DNA of 64,000 nucleotides from Pseudodesulfovibrio senegalensis. Lineage in GTDB: Bacteria; Desulfobacterota; Desulfovibrionia; Desulfovibrionales; Desulfovibrionaceae. The translations under genes and the position numbers were made by a program. A model generated the notes under the pieces. That model made no database searches. It saw nothing but the letters and a program-made list of their open reading frames with translations, and was not told the origin of the DNA. Positions 35,009 to 42,997 of the stretch are shown in pieces. The first letter of the stretch is position 1, and every line of letters starts with the position of its first letter. Location of the stretch: contig NZ_WAIE01000001.1 of assembly GCF_008830225.1 (NCBI RefSeq), positions 1-64,000 on the forward strand, given 5' to 3'.

Positions 35009-35043
35009 CGGTGGAGCCTGATGGTTCTGGCATACAAAGCATT

Positions 35044-35078
35044 CGGACCGTGGCCGTTTCGGCCGCGGTCCGTTTTTT
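35044..35078 (+). terminator. Rho-independent terminator after the chemoreceptor gene
   Basis: A 13-bp GC-rich stem with one wobble (CGGACCGTGGCCG/CGGCCGCGGTCCG) and a TTT loop is followed by six Ts, 36 bases past the stop codon. Confidence 0.9.
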
Positions 35079-35100
35079 GGCTTGGTGCATAATTTGGCCC

Positions 35101-35146
35101 TTGACGTGACGGGAAAAAGTTTTTAGGAATAATTATCGTTAAGATT
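35101..35146 (+). promoter_or_regulatory. perR promoter with candidate Fur/PerR-type box
   Basis: TTGACG (35101-35106) and TAGGAA (35124-35129) are 17 bases apart, a plausible sigma-70 promoter. Overlapping and following the -10 is AATAATTATCGTTAAGATTA (35127-35146), an AT-rich imperfect repeat resembling Fur-family operators, consistent with autoregulation by PerR. Confidence 0.5.
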
Positions 35147-35162
35147 AACCCGAGGAAGAATT

Positions 35163-35561
35163 ATGTCCAAAGAAGTAGGTTTCCGGCTGTCCAAGCAGCG
35201 CAAGGTCATACTTGATGAGTTGAGGAAAGTGACCACGCACCCCACGGCCGACGAGGTCTATGACATGGTGCGCAAGATCATTCCCCGAATCAGTCTGGGG
35301 ACCGTGTATCGGAACCTGGAGTTTCTGAGCAACCAGGGTCTGGTGCTCAAGCTGGGCGGGCCGGGGACGCAAAAGCGTTTTGACGGCAATCCGAGTCCCC
35401 ATCCCCATATCCGTTGTTCGGTGTGTTCGTGCATTGCGGACGTCATGTGCGATGTTGATGTGCCTGATCTGCCCGCAGAGTATGCGCGCGGTTTCGACAT
35501 TAAGCACTGCAACGTGGAGTTTGTGGGCATTTGTCCCGAGTGCCGGTCCAAGCTGCATTAG
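35163..35561 (+). CDS. perR: Fur-family peroxide-stress repressor (PerR-like)
   Basis: A 132-residue Fur-superfamily repressor. The winged helix is seen in THPTADEVYDMVRK...SLGTVYRNLEFL. The four structural zinc cysteines are C85, C88 (CSVC) and C124, C127 (CPEC). Likely regulatory-metal ligands are H26, D74, H80, H82 and an aspartate at 97 or 99; the aspartate instead of glutamate at that site favours PerR over Fur. It heads an operon with rubrerythrin, desulfoferrodoxin, rubredoxin and the oxygen reductase, all known peroxide/oxygen-defence functions, supporting PerR. GAGGAAG lies before the ATG. Oxidation of the metal-binding histidines would release DNA and induce the operon. Confidence 0.88.
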   Translation: MSKEVGFRLSKQRKVILDELRKVTTHPTADEVYDMVRKIIPRISLGTVYRNLEFLSNQGLVLKLGGPGTQKRFDGNPSPHPHIRCSVCSCIADVMCDVDVPDLPAEYARGFDIKHCNVEFVGICPECRSKLH

Positions 35562-35668
35562 GATTTTCTTTTTCGGGTGACTTTTTTCCGCGTCACATGC
35601 TATGGCTCTACAGTACCTCGGTCACAACACCGAAGCTGAACCTGATATCACGCTCAAGGAGGAATGAT

Positions 35669-36241
35669 ATGTCAATCAAGGGAACCCGTACCGAACAGAA
35701 TCTGCTCAAGGCCTTTGCCGGCGAATCCCAAGCCCGCAACAGGTACAATTACTTTGCCAGCATCGCCAAGAAAGAAGGCTATGTGCAGATTCAGCATATC
35801 TTTGAAGAAACCGCCAACCATGAAAAAGAGCACGCGAAACGGCTGTTCAAGTTTCTGGAAGGCGGCGAGGTGGAGATCACCGATTCGTTTCCCGCCGGGA
35901 AGCTGGCCAACACCCTCGAGAACCTCAAGGCGGCCGCAGAGGGCGAGCATTATGAATTCTCGACCATGTATCCCGAGTTCGCCAAGATTGCTCGCGAAGA
36001 AGGCTTCAACGACATCGCGGCCGTGTTCGAGAACATCGCCGTGGCCGAGACCTACCACGAAGAGCGCTACAACGCGTTGATCAAGAACATCGAGGAAGGC
36101 AAGGTCTTCGTCAAGGACAATGAGATTGTCTGGCGTTGCCGCAACTGTGGCTACAACCACAAGGGCACGACCGCGCCGGAACTCTGTCCTGCATGCGCGC
36201 ATCCCCAGGCCCATTTTGAAGTCAAGGCTACCAACTGGTAA
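35669..36241 (+). CDS. rbr: Rubrerythrin
   Basis: A 190-residue diiron peroxidase reducing hydrogen peroxide to water in the cytoplasm. The four-helix ferritin-like domain has the metal-binding glutamates in [28 protein letters not shown], and [13 protein letters not shown]. The C-terminal rubredoxin-like domain carries two cysteine pairs, WRCRNCGY and LCPACAHPQ, holding the FeS4 centre that passes electrons in. The ATG at 35669 follows AAGGAGG by 5 bases; the open frame to 35531 overlaps perR. Second gene of the operon, 107 bases after perR. Confidence 0.97.
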   Translation: MSIKGTRTEQNLLKAFAGESQARNRYNYFASIAKKEGYVQIQHIFEETANHEKEHAKRLFKFLEGGEVEITDSFPAGKLANTLENLKAAAEGEHYEFSTMYPEFAKIAREEGFNDIAAVFENIAVAETYHEERYNALIKNIEEGKVFVKDNEIVWRCRNCGYNHKGTTAPELCPACAHPQAHFEVKATNW

Positions 36242-36267
36242 CCCGCCAAACATACAGGAGACGCATC

Positions 36268-36657
36268 ATGGCTATCAAACTCGGTGAAGTTTACAAATGT
36301 GAAGCTTGCGGTAATATCGTCATGGCCATTCACGAAGGCGCAGGCGATCTGGTCTGCTGCGGTGAACCCATGAAGCTGTTCACGGAAAACACCGTGGACG
36401 CGGCCAAGGAAAAGCACGTTCCGGTCATCGAAAAGAACGGCGACGAGGTCGTGGTCAAGGTGGGCGGCGTGCCGCACCCCATGGAAGAAAAGCACTACAT
36501 CGAATGGATCGAGCTGTGTGTGGGCGATCAGTGCCTGTACAGGATGCTCAAGCCGGGCGATGAACCCGTGGCCACGTTTTGTGTCAAGGGCCTGTCCGGC
36601 CCCATGAAGGCCCGCGAGTTCTGCAACCTGCACGGCCTCTGGGCTGCCGAAGCCTAA
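36268..36657 (+). CDS. dfx: Desulfoferrodoxin (superoxide reductase, two-iron type)
   Basis: A 129-residue enzyme that reduces superoxide to hydrogen peroxide without making oxygen. The N-terminal desulforedoxin-like centre I has C11, C14, C30 and C31. The catalytic centre II has the expected ligands H50, H70, H76, C119 and H122, with the catalytic E48-K49 pair (AKEKH). AGGAG is 8 bases before the ATG. It lies between rubrerythrin and the double rubredoxin gene; rubredoxin is the known electron donor. Also called rbo in Desulfovibrio. Confidence 0.97.
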   Translation: MAIKLGEVYKCEACGNIVMAIHEGAGDLVCCGEPMKLFTENTVDAAKEKHVPVIEKNGDEVVVKVGGVPHPMEEKHYIEWIELCVGDQCLYRMLKPGDEPVATFCVKGLSGPMKAREFCNLHGLWAAEA

Positions 36658-36668
36658 AAAGAAATGAA

Positions 36669-36690
36669 CCGGGCGGGAAGCCCCGCCCGG
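36669..36690 (+). other. Intercistronic hairpin between dfx and the rubredoxin gene
   Basis: CCGGGCGGG (36669-36677) pairs perfectly with CCCGCCCGG (36682-36690) around an AAGC loop, 11 bases past the dfx stop. No T run follows, so it is more likely an mRNA-stabilising or processing element than a terminator. Confidence 0.55.
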
Positions 36691-36709
36691 AAATCACAGG
36701 GGGTGCGCC

Positions 36710-37156
36710 ATGGCCAATCCGGAAGACATGTGGCAATGCCAGACCGTGAATTGCGGTTATATCTACAACCCGGACAAGGGTGACAGAAAGGGCAAGATTC
36801 CCAAGGGCACGCGTTTTGAAGACCTGCCCGACGACTGGCGCTGCCCGGTATGCGGCGGAACAAAGAAATGTTTCAGGCCGTTGGCCGGTCCCGGTTCCAC
36901 AGCCGCGGACTGCGAACTGCCCACGGAAGATGCCGGCGGTGCGTTGACAGGTGCCGCGGCAACTGCCAATGAATCAAAACAGGAGATCAGTGATATGGAA
37001 AAGTACGTTTGCACCGTTTGCGGTTATGTGTACGACCCCGAAGTTGGCGACCCGGACAACGATGTTGCCCCCGGTACCAAATTTGCCGATATCCCGGACG
37101 ATTGGACCTGTCCCATCTGCGGGGCCGGCAAGGAAGAATTCGAGGCGGAGTCCTAG
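36710..37156 (+). CDS. Fused double rubredoxin with probable internal start
   Basis: A 148-residue frame carrying two rubredoxin domains, three times the usual rubredoxin length. Domain 1 (about 5-58) binds iron through C10, C15, C45 and C48; the C-x4-C spacing in CQTVNCGY, and an extra C54, recall the rubredoxin-2/Rdl type of Desulfovibrio. A 37-residue alanine-rich linker follows. Domain 2 (96-148, C101, C104, C134, C137) is a standard rubredoxin and begins with a methionine (ATG at 36995) that has its own ribosome site, AGGAG 9 bases upstream. One gene may therefore yield both a two-domain protein and a free rubredoxin. Likely donor to desulfoferrodoxin, rubrerythrin and the oxygen reductase encoded around it. 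Confidence 0.92.
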   Translation: MANPEDMWQCQTVNCGYIYNPDKGDRKGKIPKGTRFEDLPDDWRCPVCGGTKKCFRPLAGPGSTAADCELPTEDAGGALTGAAATANESKQEISDMEKYVCTVCGYVYDPEVGDPDNDVAPGTKFADIPDDWTCPICGAGKEEFEAES

Positions 37157-37205
37157 ATTTTTTCGGGCCGTTCAGGCCCTTTGAATGACATTGGAACAGC
37201 GCGGT

Positions 37206-37225
37206 CCGCCCCTTGAGAGGGGCGG
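37206..37225 (+). other. Hairpin between rubredoxin and roo
   Basis: CCGCCCCT/AGGGGCGG with a TGAG loop lies 49 bases past the rubredoxin stop. The following GTCGCGTACTTTTC is only weakly T-rich, so it may be a leaky terminator or stabilising hairpin that lowers roo expression relative to the upstream genes. Confidence 0.5.
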
Positions 37226-37270
37226 GTCGCGTACTTTTCATGATTGCAATGCCTTTTGGCGGAGAAAAGT

Positions 37271-38473
37271 ATGAAACCCGTTGAAATAAAAGAAGACATT
37301 TGGTGGATTGGCGCTGTCGACTGGAATCGCCGCAGTTTTCACGGCTATTCGGTTTCGCCTTTGGGAACCACCTACAACAACTACCTGATCGTGGACGACA
37401 AGGTCGCCCTGGTGGACACGGTGGACAAGCATTTCTGGGGCAGGCTCAAATGCAACGTGGCCCAGGTGCTCGGCGACCGCAAGGTCGACTATTTCGTGAT
37501 CAACCATCTGGAGCCGGACCACGCGGGCTGCCTTGCCGATGCCGTGGAACACTACAAGCCTGAAAAGATTTACGTTTCCCCCATGGGCGAAAAGGCCATG
37601 AAGGCACACTTCCATTACAAGGACTGGCCCGTGGAAGTGGTGCCCACAGGGTCTACTGTTTCGTTGGGCAAATACAGCCTCAACTTTGTGGAAACCCGCA
37701 TGCTGCACTGGCCGGACAGCATGCTGACCTACGTGCCCGAAGCCAAGCTGGCGTTCACCAACGACGCCTTCGGCCAGAACATCGCCTCCAGCGAACGCTT
37801 TGCGGACGAATATGACCCTTGGGTGCTGGAACAGTCCATGCGGCATTACTATGCCAACATCGTGCTGCCGTATTCGCCCATGGTCATCAAGACTCTGGAC
37901 GCCATCGAGGATATGGGCATTGAGATCGACATGATCTGCCCGGACCACGGTCTCATCTTCCGCGGCGACGACGTTGCCTGGGTCATTGAAAAGTATCGCG
38001 AATACGCGGCCCAGAAACCCAAGAACAAGGCTGTCATCGTTTACGACAGCATGTGGAAGTCCACGGAGCACATGGCCGAGGCCGTAGCCACCGGGCTGGC
38101 CGACAAGGGTGTGAGCGTGAAGATCTACTCCATGAAGGCAGACCACCACAGCATCATCATGACCGAAATATTCGATGCCGCGGCCGTGGTGGTGGGTTCG
38201 CCCACGCACAACAACGGCATTCTGCCGCTCATGGCCGACATGCTGACCTACATGAAGGGTCTGCGTCCGCAGAACAAGATCGGCGCGGCCATCGGTTCCT
38301 TTGGCTGGTCCGGCGAGTGCGTGAAGATCCTCACGGAATGGCTGGAGAAGATGAGCATGGATGTGGTCGACCCGGTCAAGCAGAAGTTCGTTCCCGACCA
38401 TGAAGGGCTGGGCCAATGTTATGAGCTGGGGCTTTTGCTGGGCGACAAGATTCAGGAAAAACTTGCGGAATAA
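37271..38473 (+). CDS. roo: Rubredoxin:oxygen oxidoreductase (flavodiiron protein)
   Basis: A 400-residue flavodiiron protein that reduces O2 (and in relatives NO) to water with electrons from rubredoxin. The metallo-beta-lactamase domain (1-250) has the diiron ligands H79, E81, D83, H84 (HLEPDH), H146, D165 and H226, the same numbering as the Desulfovibrio gigas enzyme as I remember it. The flavodoxin domain (about 253-400) starts KAVIVYDSMWKSTEHMA with the FMN phosphate loop. The ATG at 37271 is preceded by GGCGGAG; the open frame begins 27 bases earlier. Its donor rubredoxin is encoded directly upstream, and a terminator follows. Confidence 0.97.
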   Translation: MKPVEIKEDIWWIGAVDWNRRSFHGYSVSPLGTTYNNYLIVDDKVALVDTVDKHFWGRLKCNVAQVLGDRKVDYFVINHLEPDHAGCLADAVEHYKPEKIYVSPMGEKAMKAHFHYKDWPVEVVPTGSTVSLGKYSLNFVETRMLHWPDSMLTYVPEAKLAFTNDAFGQNIASSERFADEYDPWVLEQSMRHYYANIVLPYSPMVIKTLDAIEDMGIEIDMICPDHGLIFRGDDVAWVIEKYREYAAQKPKNKAVIVYDSMWKSTEHMAEAVATGLADKGVSVKIYSMKADHHSIIMTEIFDAAAVVVGSPTHNNGILPLMADMLTYMKGLRPQNKIGAAIGSFGWSGECVKILTEWLEKMSMDVVDPVKQKFVPDHEGLGQCYELGLLLGDKIQEKLAE

Positions 38474-38486
38474 AACGGAAAAGACG

Positions 38487-38513
38487 AAAACCCCGCTTCG
38501 GCGGGGTTTTTTT
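38487..38513 (+). terminator. Rho-independent terminator after roo
   Basis: AAAACCCCGC/GCGGGGTTTT stem with a TTCG tetraloop, ending in seven Ts, 14 bases past the roo stop. It closes the oxygen-defence operon. Confidence 0.95.
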
Positions 38514-38621
38514 GTGCTTGGACCGTAGGCGGAAGTAAAGGTTTGTAAACCGGCTTGCCCCGGAGCCGGGCAGCGGCTATGAGAGGGCACTGCGGCTCAA
38601 TGGACAGAATGAGGTGAATGG

Positions 38622-39233
38622 ATGGATTCAAAAGCGCCCGAGCGCGACAAAAATACGCGGCTTGTAGATTTTCTTTTTGAATGCGGCATGTTGCGCAAAA
38701 CGCCACGCACCGGATACCAGTTTCTTGGTTCCGGCTCGGAAAACGTGGCCGAGCATTCGTTCCGCACAGCGGTCATCGGCTATGTTCTGGCGACCATGGC
38801 CGGGGCGGACGTGGCACGCACCACGCACATGTGTCTGTTTCATGACCTGCACGAGGCCCGTACCGGCGATTTCAACTACGTGAACCGCATTTATAATTCC
38901 TCGCAGCGAACCGCTGCTCTGGAAGATGCCACCGCAGGAACCGGTCTGGAAGAAGCCATTCTGGGCATGTGGGAAGAGTTGGAGGACGTGGACACGCTGG
39001 AAGCCAGGCTGGCGCAGGATGCGGACCAGTTGGATTTCATCATGAATCTCAAGGAAGAAGCCGACCTCGGCAACACCTATGCCACCAAATGGCTGGACCT
39101 GGCCCTTGAGCGTGTGCGCACGCAGTGGGGCCGTGAATTGGCCCAGACCATAGCCGAGACGGATCATTCGGAATGGTGGTTTCTGGTGCGCAACAAGGAT
39201 TGGTGGACACGCAAGAACGGTAAGCCGAAATGA
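38622..39233 (+). CDS. HD-domain hydrolase (YfbR/HDDC2-like)
   Basis: A 203-residue metal-dependent phosphohydrolase. The HD motif residues are visible: ENVAEHSFRT (first H, residue 45 region), the FHDLHEARTGD HD pair near residue 70, and a later aspartate in DADQLDFI near 130. The family includes the dCMP/dUMP 5-prime-nucleotidase YfbR and HDDC2, which remove phosphate from deoxynucleoside monophosphates; the substrate here is a family-level guess. GAGGTG is 6 bases before the ATG. It stands alone between the roo terminator and the mla operon promoter. Confidence 0.87.
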   Translation: MDSKAPERDKNTRLVDFLFECGMLRKTPRTGYQFLGSGSENVAEHSFRTAVIGYVLATMAGADVARTTHMCLFHDLHEARTGDFNYVNRIYNSSQRTAALEDATAGTGLEEAILGMWEELEDVDTLEARLAQDADQLDFIMNLKEEADLGNTYATKWLDLALERVRTQWGRELAQTIAETDHSEWWFLVRNKDWWTRKNGKPK

Positions 39234-39255
39234 ATATCGGATGGCCGGGACAGTG

Positions 39256-39268
39256 TATAATAATTATA
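39256..39268. promoter_or_regulatory. Perfect TATAAT-A-ATTATA palindrome before the mla operon
   Basis: TATAATAATTATA is a perfect 6-1-6 palindrome, 150 bases before mlaE. It could simply be a strong -10 element on both strands, or a Fur/PerR-family operator, whose Bacillus consensus is a closely similar AT palindrome. A PerR-like gene lies 4 kb upstream. Confidence 0.4.
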
Positions 39269-39419
39269 TAGACCTTGCTGATCGCGAACAGTTTCTGTAA
39301 GAGAACGGGTGGTTCCCAATGGGCGTTTCGCCCCGGGGCTTGAAGGGGAGTTTCAAGCGCACTGCATCGGGCACACTGGTGCCCGTGTCTGCGACAAGTC
39401 AGCGTTGGAGAAGGGTTAC

Positions 39420-40223
39420 ATGTCACAGGTGACCGGGGGAATCACGCCCCCGTTTCATGCCATCGGCAGTGCCGTGCTGCGTTTTCTCGGAGAGTTGGGC
39501 GCCATGTCCATCTTTTTCCTGGATTCCGTGCGGTTCATTTTTGCCGGATGGGGTCAGCTCCCCAAGACCGTTCGTCAGGTCTATTTCATAGGCGTGCAGT
39601 CCGTGAGCGTCATCGCGCTCATCGGCCTGTTCACGGGCATGGTCATGGGCATGCAGCTGTACTTCGCGCTTTCCACCTTTGGTGCGGACGGTTTTCTGGG
39701 AACGGGCGTGGCCCTTTCCATGGTGCGCGAACTCGCCCCGGTGCTGACCGCCATCATGCTCACCGGCCGCGCCGGTTCCGCCATGACCGCAGAGATCGGC
39801 GTCATGCGCATCTCCGAGCAGATCGACGCGCTGACCATCATGGACATCAATCCCCTGCGTTATCTGGTGGCCCCCAAAATGGCGGCCTGCATCATCGCAT
39901 TTCCGATTCTCACGGGATTTTTCAACCTCATCGCAATCGCCGGCGGCTGGCTGACCGGGGTCCGCCTGCTGGGAGCCAACGCGGGGGTGTATTGGTACCG
40001 GGTGCAGTCGGCCCTTCGTTGGGACGACATCGAAGGCGGCTTCATCAAGGCCTTCGTCTTCGCCGTGCTGGTCTGCACCATCTGCTGCTACGAGGGATAT
40101 TTCACGCATTTGCGCGGACGTGTCGGCCCTGAAGGGGTCAGCCAGTCCACGACAACGGCGGTGGTCAAGTCCTGCGTGGTCATTCTGGCCGCGGATTACA
40201 TTTTGACCTCGCTGCTTTGGTAG
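39420..40223 (+). CDS. mlaE: Mla lipid transport permease MlaE
   Basis: A 267-residue inner-membrane permease of the Mla phospholipid ABC transporter. Five or so hydrophobic segments are seen, and the MlaE signature runs from MVRELAPVLTAIMLTGRAGSA (split about 102-122) through EIGVMRISEQIDALTIM. The ATG at 39420 follows AAGGG; the open frame to 39309 has no ribosome site. First of five adjoining genes mlaE-F-D-C-A with gaps of 1-25 bases. The STAS-domain partner MlaB is absent, as in several deltaproteobacteria. Confidence 0.94.
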   Translation: MSQVTGGITPPFHAIGSAVLRFLGELGAMSIFFLDSVRFIFAGWGQLPKTVRQVYFIGVQSVSVIALIGLFTGMVMGMQLYFALSTFGADGFLGTGVALSMVRELAPVLTAIMLTGRAGSAMTAEIGVMRISEQIDALTIMDINPLRYLVAPKMAACIIAFPILTGFFNLIAIAGGWLTGVRLLGANAGVYWYRVQSALRWDDIEGGFIKAFVFAVLVCTICCYEGYFTHLRGRVGPEGVSQSTTTAVVKSCVVILAADYILTSLLW

Positions 40224-40237
40224 GGTTTGGAGAACGT

Positions 40238-41065
40238 ATGGCAACGGCACCAGGAATACGACTTGAATCACTGACCGTGGGATACGGAGGCAACCCCGTG
40301 GTCAGCGACATGGATATCCACATCCCCGGCGGCAAGGTCACCATGATCGTGGGCGGTTCGGGATGCGGCAAGTCCACGGTGCTCAAGCACATCCTGCGCC
40401 TGCATACCCCGATAGCCGGCACCATCTTCATCGGCGGCCATGATATTTTTTCCCTGTCCGGCAAGGCGTTCCGCTGCCTGCGCCAGCGCATGGGGGCCCT
40501 GTTTCAGGACGGGGCGCTGCTCGGGTCGTTGCGACTCAAGGACAACATAGCCCTGCCCCTGCGCGAACACACGCGGCTCAAGGAATCGCAGATCATGGAC
40601 ATCGTGCGCCACAAGCTCGATCTGGTGGGCCTTGGTCATGCCATGGAACTGTTTCCACACGAGCTTTCCGGCGGCATGCGCAAACGTGCCGGGCTTGCGC
40701 GGGCGTTGGTCATGGACCCGCAGGTGCTGTTCTGCGACGAGCCCACTTCCGGGCTTGATCCGGTCATGTCTGCGGAACTGGACCAGCTGCTGCTGGAGAT
40801 GATGGGGCATTTCGACATGACCACCGTGGTGGTCACCCATGATCTGGCAAGCATGCGCACCATTGCCGACCACGTTGTGGTGCTGGGCGACGGGCGTTGT
40901 CTTTTTCAGGGCAGCGTTGCGGAACTGGAGGCCAGCGAGGATGCGTACCTGCGCAGCTTCCTGGACCGCGAGGCCCCGCACCGGGATACCCCGCGACTGA
41001 CCATGCCGCCCATTGACCCGGGCATGATGAAACTCAACTGTACCCAGTTGCTGGGCGAAGAGTAG
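40238..41065 (+). CDS. mlaF: Mla lipid transport ATPase MlaF
   Basis: A 275-residue ABC ATPase that drives the Mla transporter. Walker A is GGSGCGKST (about 38-46), the Q loop is ALFQDGALLGSL typical of MlaF, the signature is ELSGGMRKRAGLARAL, Walker B is VLFCDEPTSGLDP, and the switch histidine is in VVTHDL. The C-terminal 35-residue tail beyond the usual fold is proline-rich and may contact MlaE/MlaB-like partners. The gene starts 14 bases after mlaE. Confidence 0.95.
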   Translation: MATAPGIRLESLTVGYGGNPVVSDMDIHIPGGKVTMIVGGSGCGKSTVLKHILRLHTPIAGTIFIGGHDIFSLSGKAFRCLRQRMGALFQDGALLGSLRLKDNIALPLREHTRLKESQIMDIVRHKLDLVGLGHAMELFPHELSGGMRKRAGLARALVMDPQVLFCDEPTSGLDPVMSAELDQLLLEMMGHFDMTTVVVTHDLASMRTIADHVVVLGDGRCLFQGSVAELEASEDAYLRSFLDREAPHRDTPRLTMPPIDPGMMKLNCTQLLGEE

Positions 41066-41088
41066 GGCTTGGCCCGCAAGGATTTGTC

Positions 41089-41535
41089 ATGAAGAAGTAC
41101 AGCAAGGAAACCGCAGTCGGTATTTTTGTGTTGATCGGTTTGGTGGTCGTGGCCTATATGAGCATCAAGCTTGGCAACGTGACCATGTTCTCCGACGACT
41201 ATTATGTGTTGCAGGCGAATTTCACGGATGTTTCCGGGCTCAAGGCCAATGCCCCGGTGCAGATTTACGGCGTGGAAGTCGGTTTTGTCCGCAGCATCAG
41301 CCTCGACCAGAAGGACGGCATGGCGCATCTCGAACTGATGATCCGCAAGAATGTCAAGTTGACCGACGACGCCATTGCGTCCATCAAGACAAGCGGGCTG
41401 ATCGGCGACAAGTTCGTGAAGATCGCACCCGGCGGCGTGGGCGACCCTGTGGGTGACGGAGATACGTTGTTTGAAACCGAACCGGCCATCGACATCGAGG
41501 GCCTTATCAGCAAGTTCGCTTTCGGGAAGGTGTAG
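41089..41535 (+). CDS. mlaD: Mla substrate-binding protein MlaD (MCE domain)
   Basis: A 148-residue inner-membrane-anchored MCE protein. One N-terminal membrane helix (about 8-26, VGIFVLIGLVVVAYMSIKLG) is followed by a single MCE domain (about 38-118) containing NFTDVSGLKANAPVQIYGVEVG and the ASIKTSGLIGDKFVKI strand. MlaD forms the hexameric ring that carries phospholipid between MlaC and the MlaEF transporter. Twenty-three bases after mlaF. Slightly shorter than the E. coli protein (183), lacking the long C-terminal helix. Confidence 0.94.
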   Translation: MKKYSKETAVGIFVLIGLVVVAYMSIKLGNVTMFSDDYYVLQANFTDVSGLKANAPVQIYGVEVGFVRSISLDQKDGMAHLELMIRKNVKLTDDAIASIKTSGLIGDKFVKIAPGGVGDPVGDGDTLFETEPAIDIEGLISKFAFGKV

Positions 41536-41536
41536 A

Positions 41537-42172
41537 ATGAACAGGAAGAACCGAGTCCAGTGTAGCCTCGCAGCCATTGCGCTGTGCGCGGTGCTGCTGC
41601 TCCCGGCTCTGGCCGTGGCAGAAATGACCCCGACCGAAACTCTCAAGGAAGGCGTGGACAAGATCATCGCCATCCTCAAGGATCCGTCCGTCAACACCGA
41701 CGACGGCAAGGACAAGATCATTCAGAAACTCAGCAGCATGGCCGATGATTATTTTGCCTTCGAGCAGTTGACCATGCGGGCTGTCGGGCGTCCGTGGCTG
41801 AAAATGCCCGCTGAATTGCAAGAAAAGCTGGTGGCCTCGTTCCGCAAGCTGCTGGAGCTGACCTACCTGAAACAGATTCGTCAGTACGACGATGAAAAGG
41901 TCGTGTACAAAAGGGAGATGGTCAAGGGTTCCAAGGCCATGGTCTTGACGGATGTAGTTGCTAAGGATAAGGTATTCTCAGTAAATTATAAGCTCGTGAA
42001 GCTTGACGGGCGTTGGTATGTCTATGACATCATCGGTGAGGGGATCAGCCTGGTGAAGAATTATCGTAGTCAATTCAATGAGATATTGCACGATAGTGAT
42101 ACTGCTGGGTTGATTGACCGTATCAACGAACGCGTGGCAGCTCTTGAGGCTGCGCAGAACAAGAGTGAATAG
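41537..42172 (+). CDS. mlaC: Periplasmic phospholipid-binding protein MlaC
   Basis: A 211-residue soluble periplasmic shuttle of the Mla system. Residues 1-28 are a signal peptide ending LAVAE. The mature part matches the MlaC/Ttg2D fold, with the FEQLTMRAVGRPWLKMP segment and the C-terminal GRWYVYDIIGEGISLVKNYR that lines the lipid pocket. The ATG overlaps nothing: it starts one base after the mlaD stop. It would ferry phospholipids between the outer-membrane MlaA and inner-membrane MlaD. Confidence 0.94.
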   Translation: MNRKNRVQCSLAAIALCAVLLLPALAVAEMTPTETLKEGVDKIIAILKDPSVNTDDGKDKIIQKLSSMADDYFAFEQLTMRAVGRPWLKMPAELQEKLVASFRKLLELTYLKQIRQYDDEKVVYKREMVKGSKAMVLTDVVAKDKVFSVNYKLVKLDGRWYVYDIIGEGISLVKNYRSQFNEILHDSDTAGLIDRINERVAALEAAQNKSE

Positions 42173-42197
42173 TAATCCTCCCGGGGGGAGACGGATT

Positions 42198-42986
42198 ATG
42201 CGTTTGTATATTGCGATAATTGCGTTTTTCATGGTGGTGCTTTCCGCGCCGGTTTCGGTCATGGCCGATGCCGGGCAGCAGGATGCGGCCATTCAGTTGG
42301 CGCAGTTTGAGGATGATGAAATATGGACCGACTCCGGCGAGTTGATTACCGACGATCTGAATCGACAGCAGGTCAAGGTCAGCGATCCCCTCGAAGGCTG
42401 GAACCGTTTCTGGTTTCAGGTCAACGATGCCCTGTATTTCGGCGTATTCAAGCCCTTGGCGCAGGGCTATGCGTTCGTCATTCCCGAACGTCCCCGCGGC
42501 TGGGTCAAGAATTTCTTTGAAAACCTGATGTATCCTGTCCGTCTGGTGGGTTGCCTGTTGCAGGGCAAGTTCGAATCCGCGGGCATGGAAACCTCCAAGT
42601 TCATCATCAATTCCACCATTGGATTGGCCGGCTTCGCCGACCTGACCGAAGGACGAAAGACCGTACGCCCCATCCCCACGGGAGATGAGGACATCGGGCA
42701 GGCGTTCGGCGCATGGGGCATGGGTCCCGGCCCGTATCTGGTCTGGCCCGTGCTCGGCCCCAGCTCCACGCGGGATACCGTGGGTTACGTGGGTGAGTAT
42801 TTCATCACTCCCACCACCTACATCCACCCGTGGTACTGGTCCGTGGCCACCAAGTCCTATGCCCGGATCAACAAGCTGACCTTTGAGATCGGCCGCTACG
42901 AATCCATCGTGGATAGTTCCGTTGACCCCTATGCAGCGGTGCGCGATGCCTACCTGAAGCTGCGCGCCAAGAAGGTTGCGGAATAA
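42198..42986 (+). CDS. mlaA: Outer-membrane lipid asymmetry protein MlaA (VacJ)
   Basis: A 262-residue VacJ-family protein. The MlaA core begins DPLEGWNRFWFQVNDALY (about residue 62) and includes RGWVKNFFENLMYPV, NSTIGLAGFADL, and the hallmark AWGMGPGPYLVWPVLGPSS. The first 23 residues are a signal peptide, but with an ordinary cleavage site (VMADAG) and no lipobox cysteine, whereas the E. coli protein is a lipoprotein. GGGGGGAG lies ahead of the ATG. Last gene of the mla operon, 25 bases after mlaC. Confidence 0.93.
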   Translation: MRLYIAIIAFFMVVLSAPVSVMADAGQQDAAIQLAQFEDDEIWTDSGELITDDLNRQQVKVSDPLEGWNRFWFQVNDALYFGVFKPLAQGYAFVIPERPRGWVKNFFENLMYPVRLVGCLLQGKFESAGMETSKFIINSTIGLAGFADLTEGRKTVRPIPTGDEDIGQAFGAWGMGPGPYLVWPVLGPSSTRDTVGYVGEYFITPTTYIHPWYWSVATKSYARINKLTFEIGRYESIVDSSVDPYAAVRDAYLKLRAKKVAE

Positions 42987-42997
42987 TCGGCAGACCC

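Noticed and set aside
36995-37156. Treating the second rubredoxin as a separate gene
   Set aside because: The frame is continuous with the upstream rubredoxin with no stop between; it is kept as one gene with a possible internal start.
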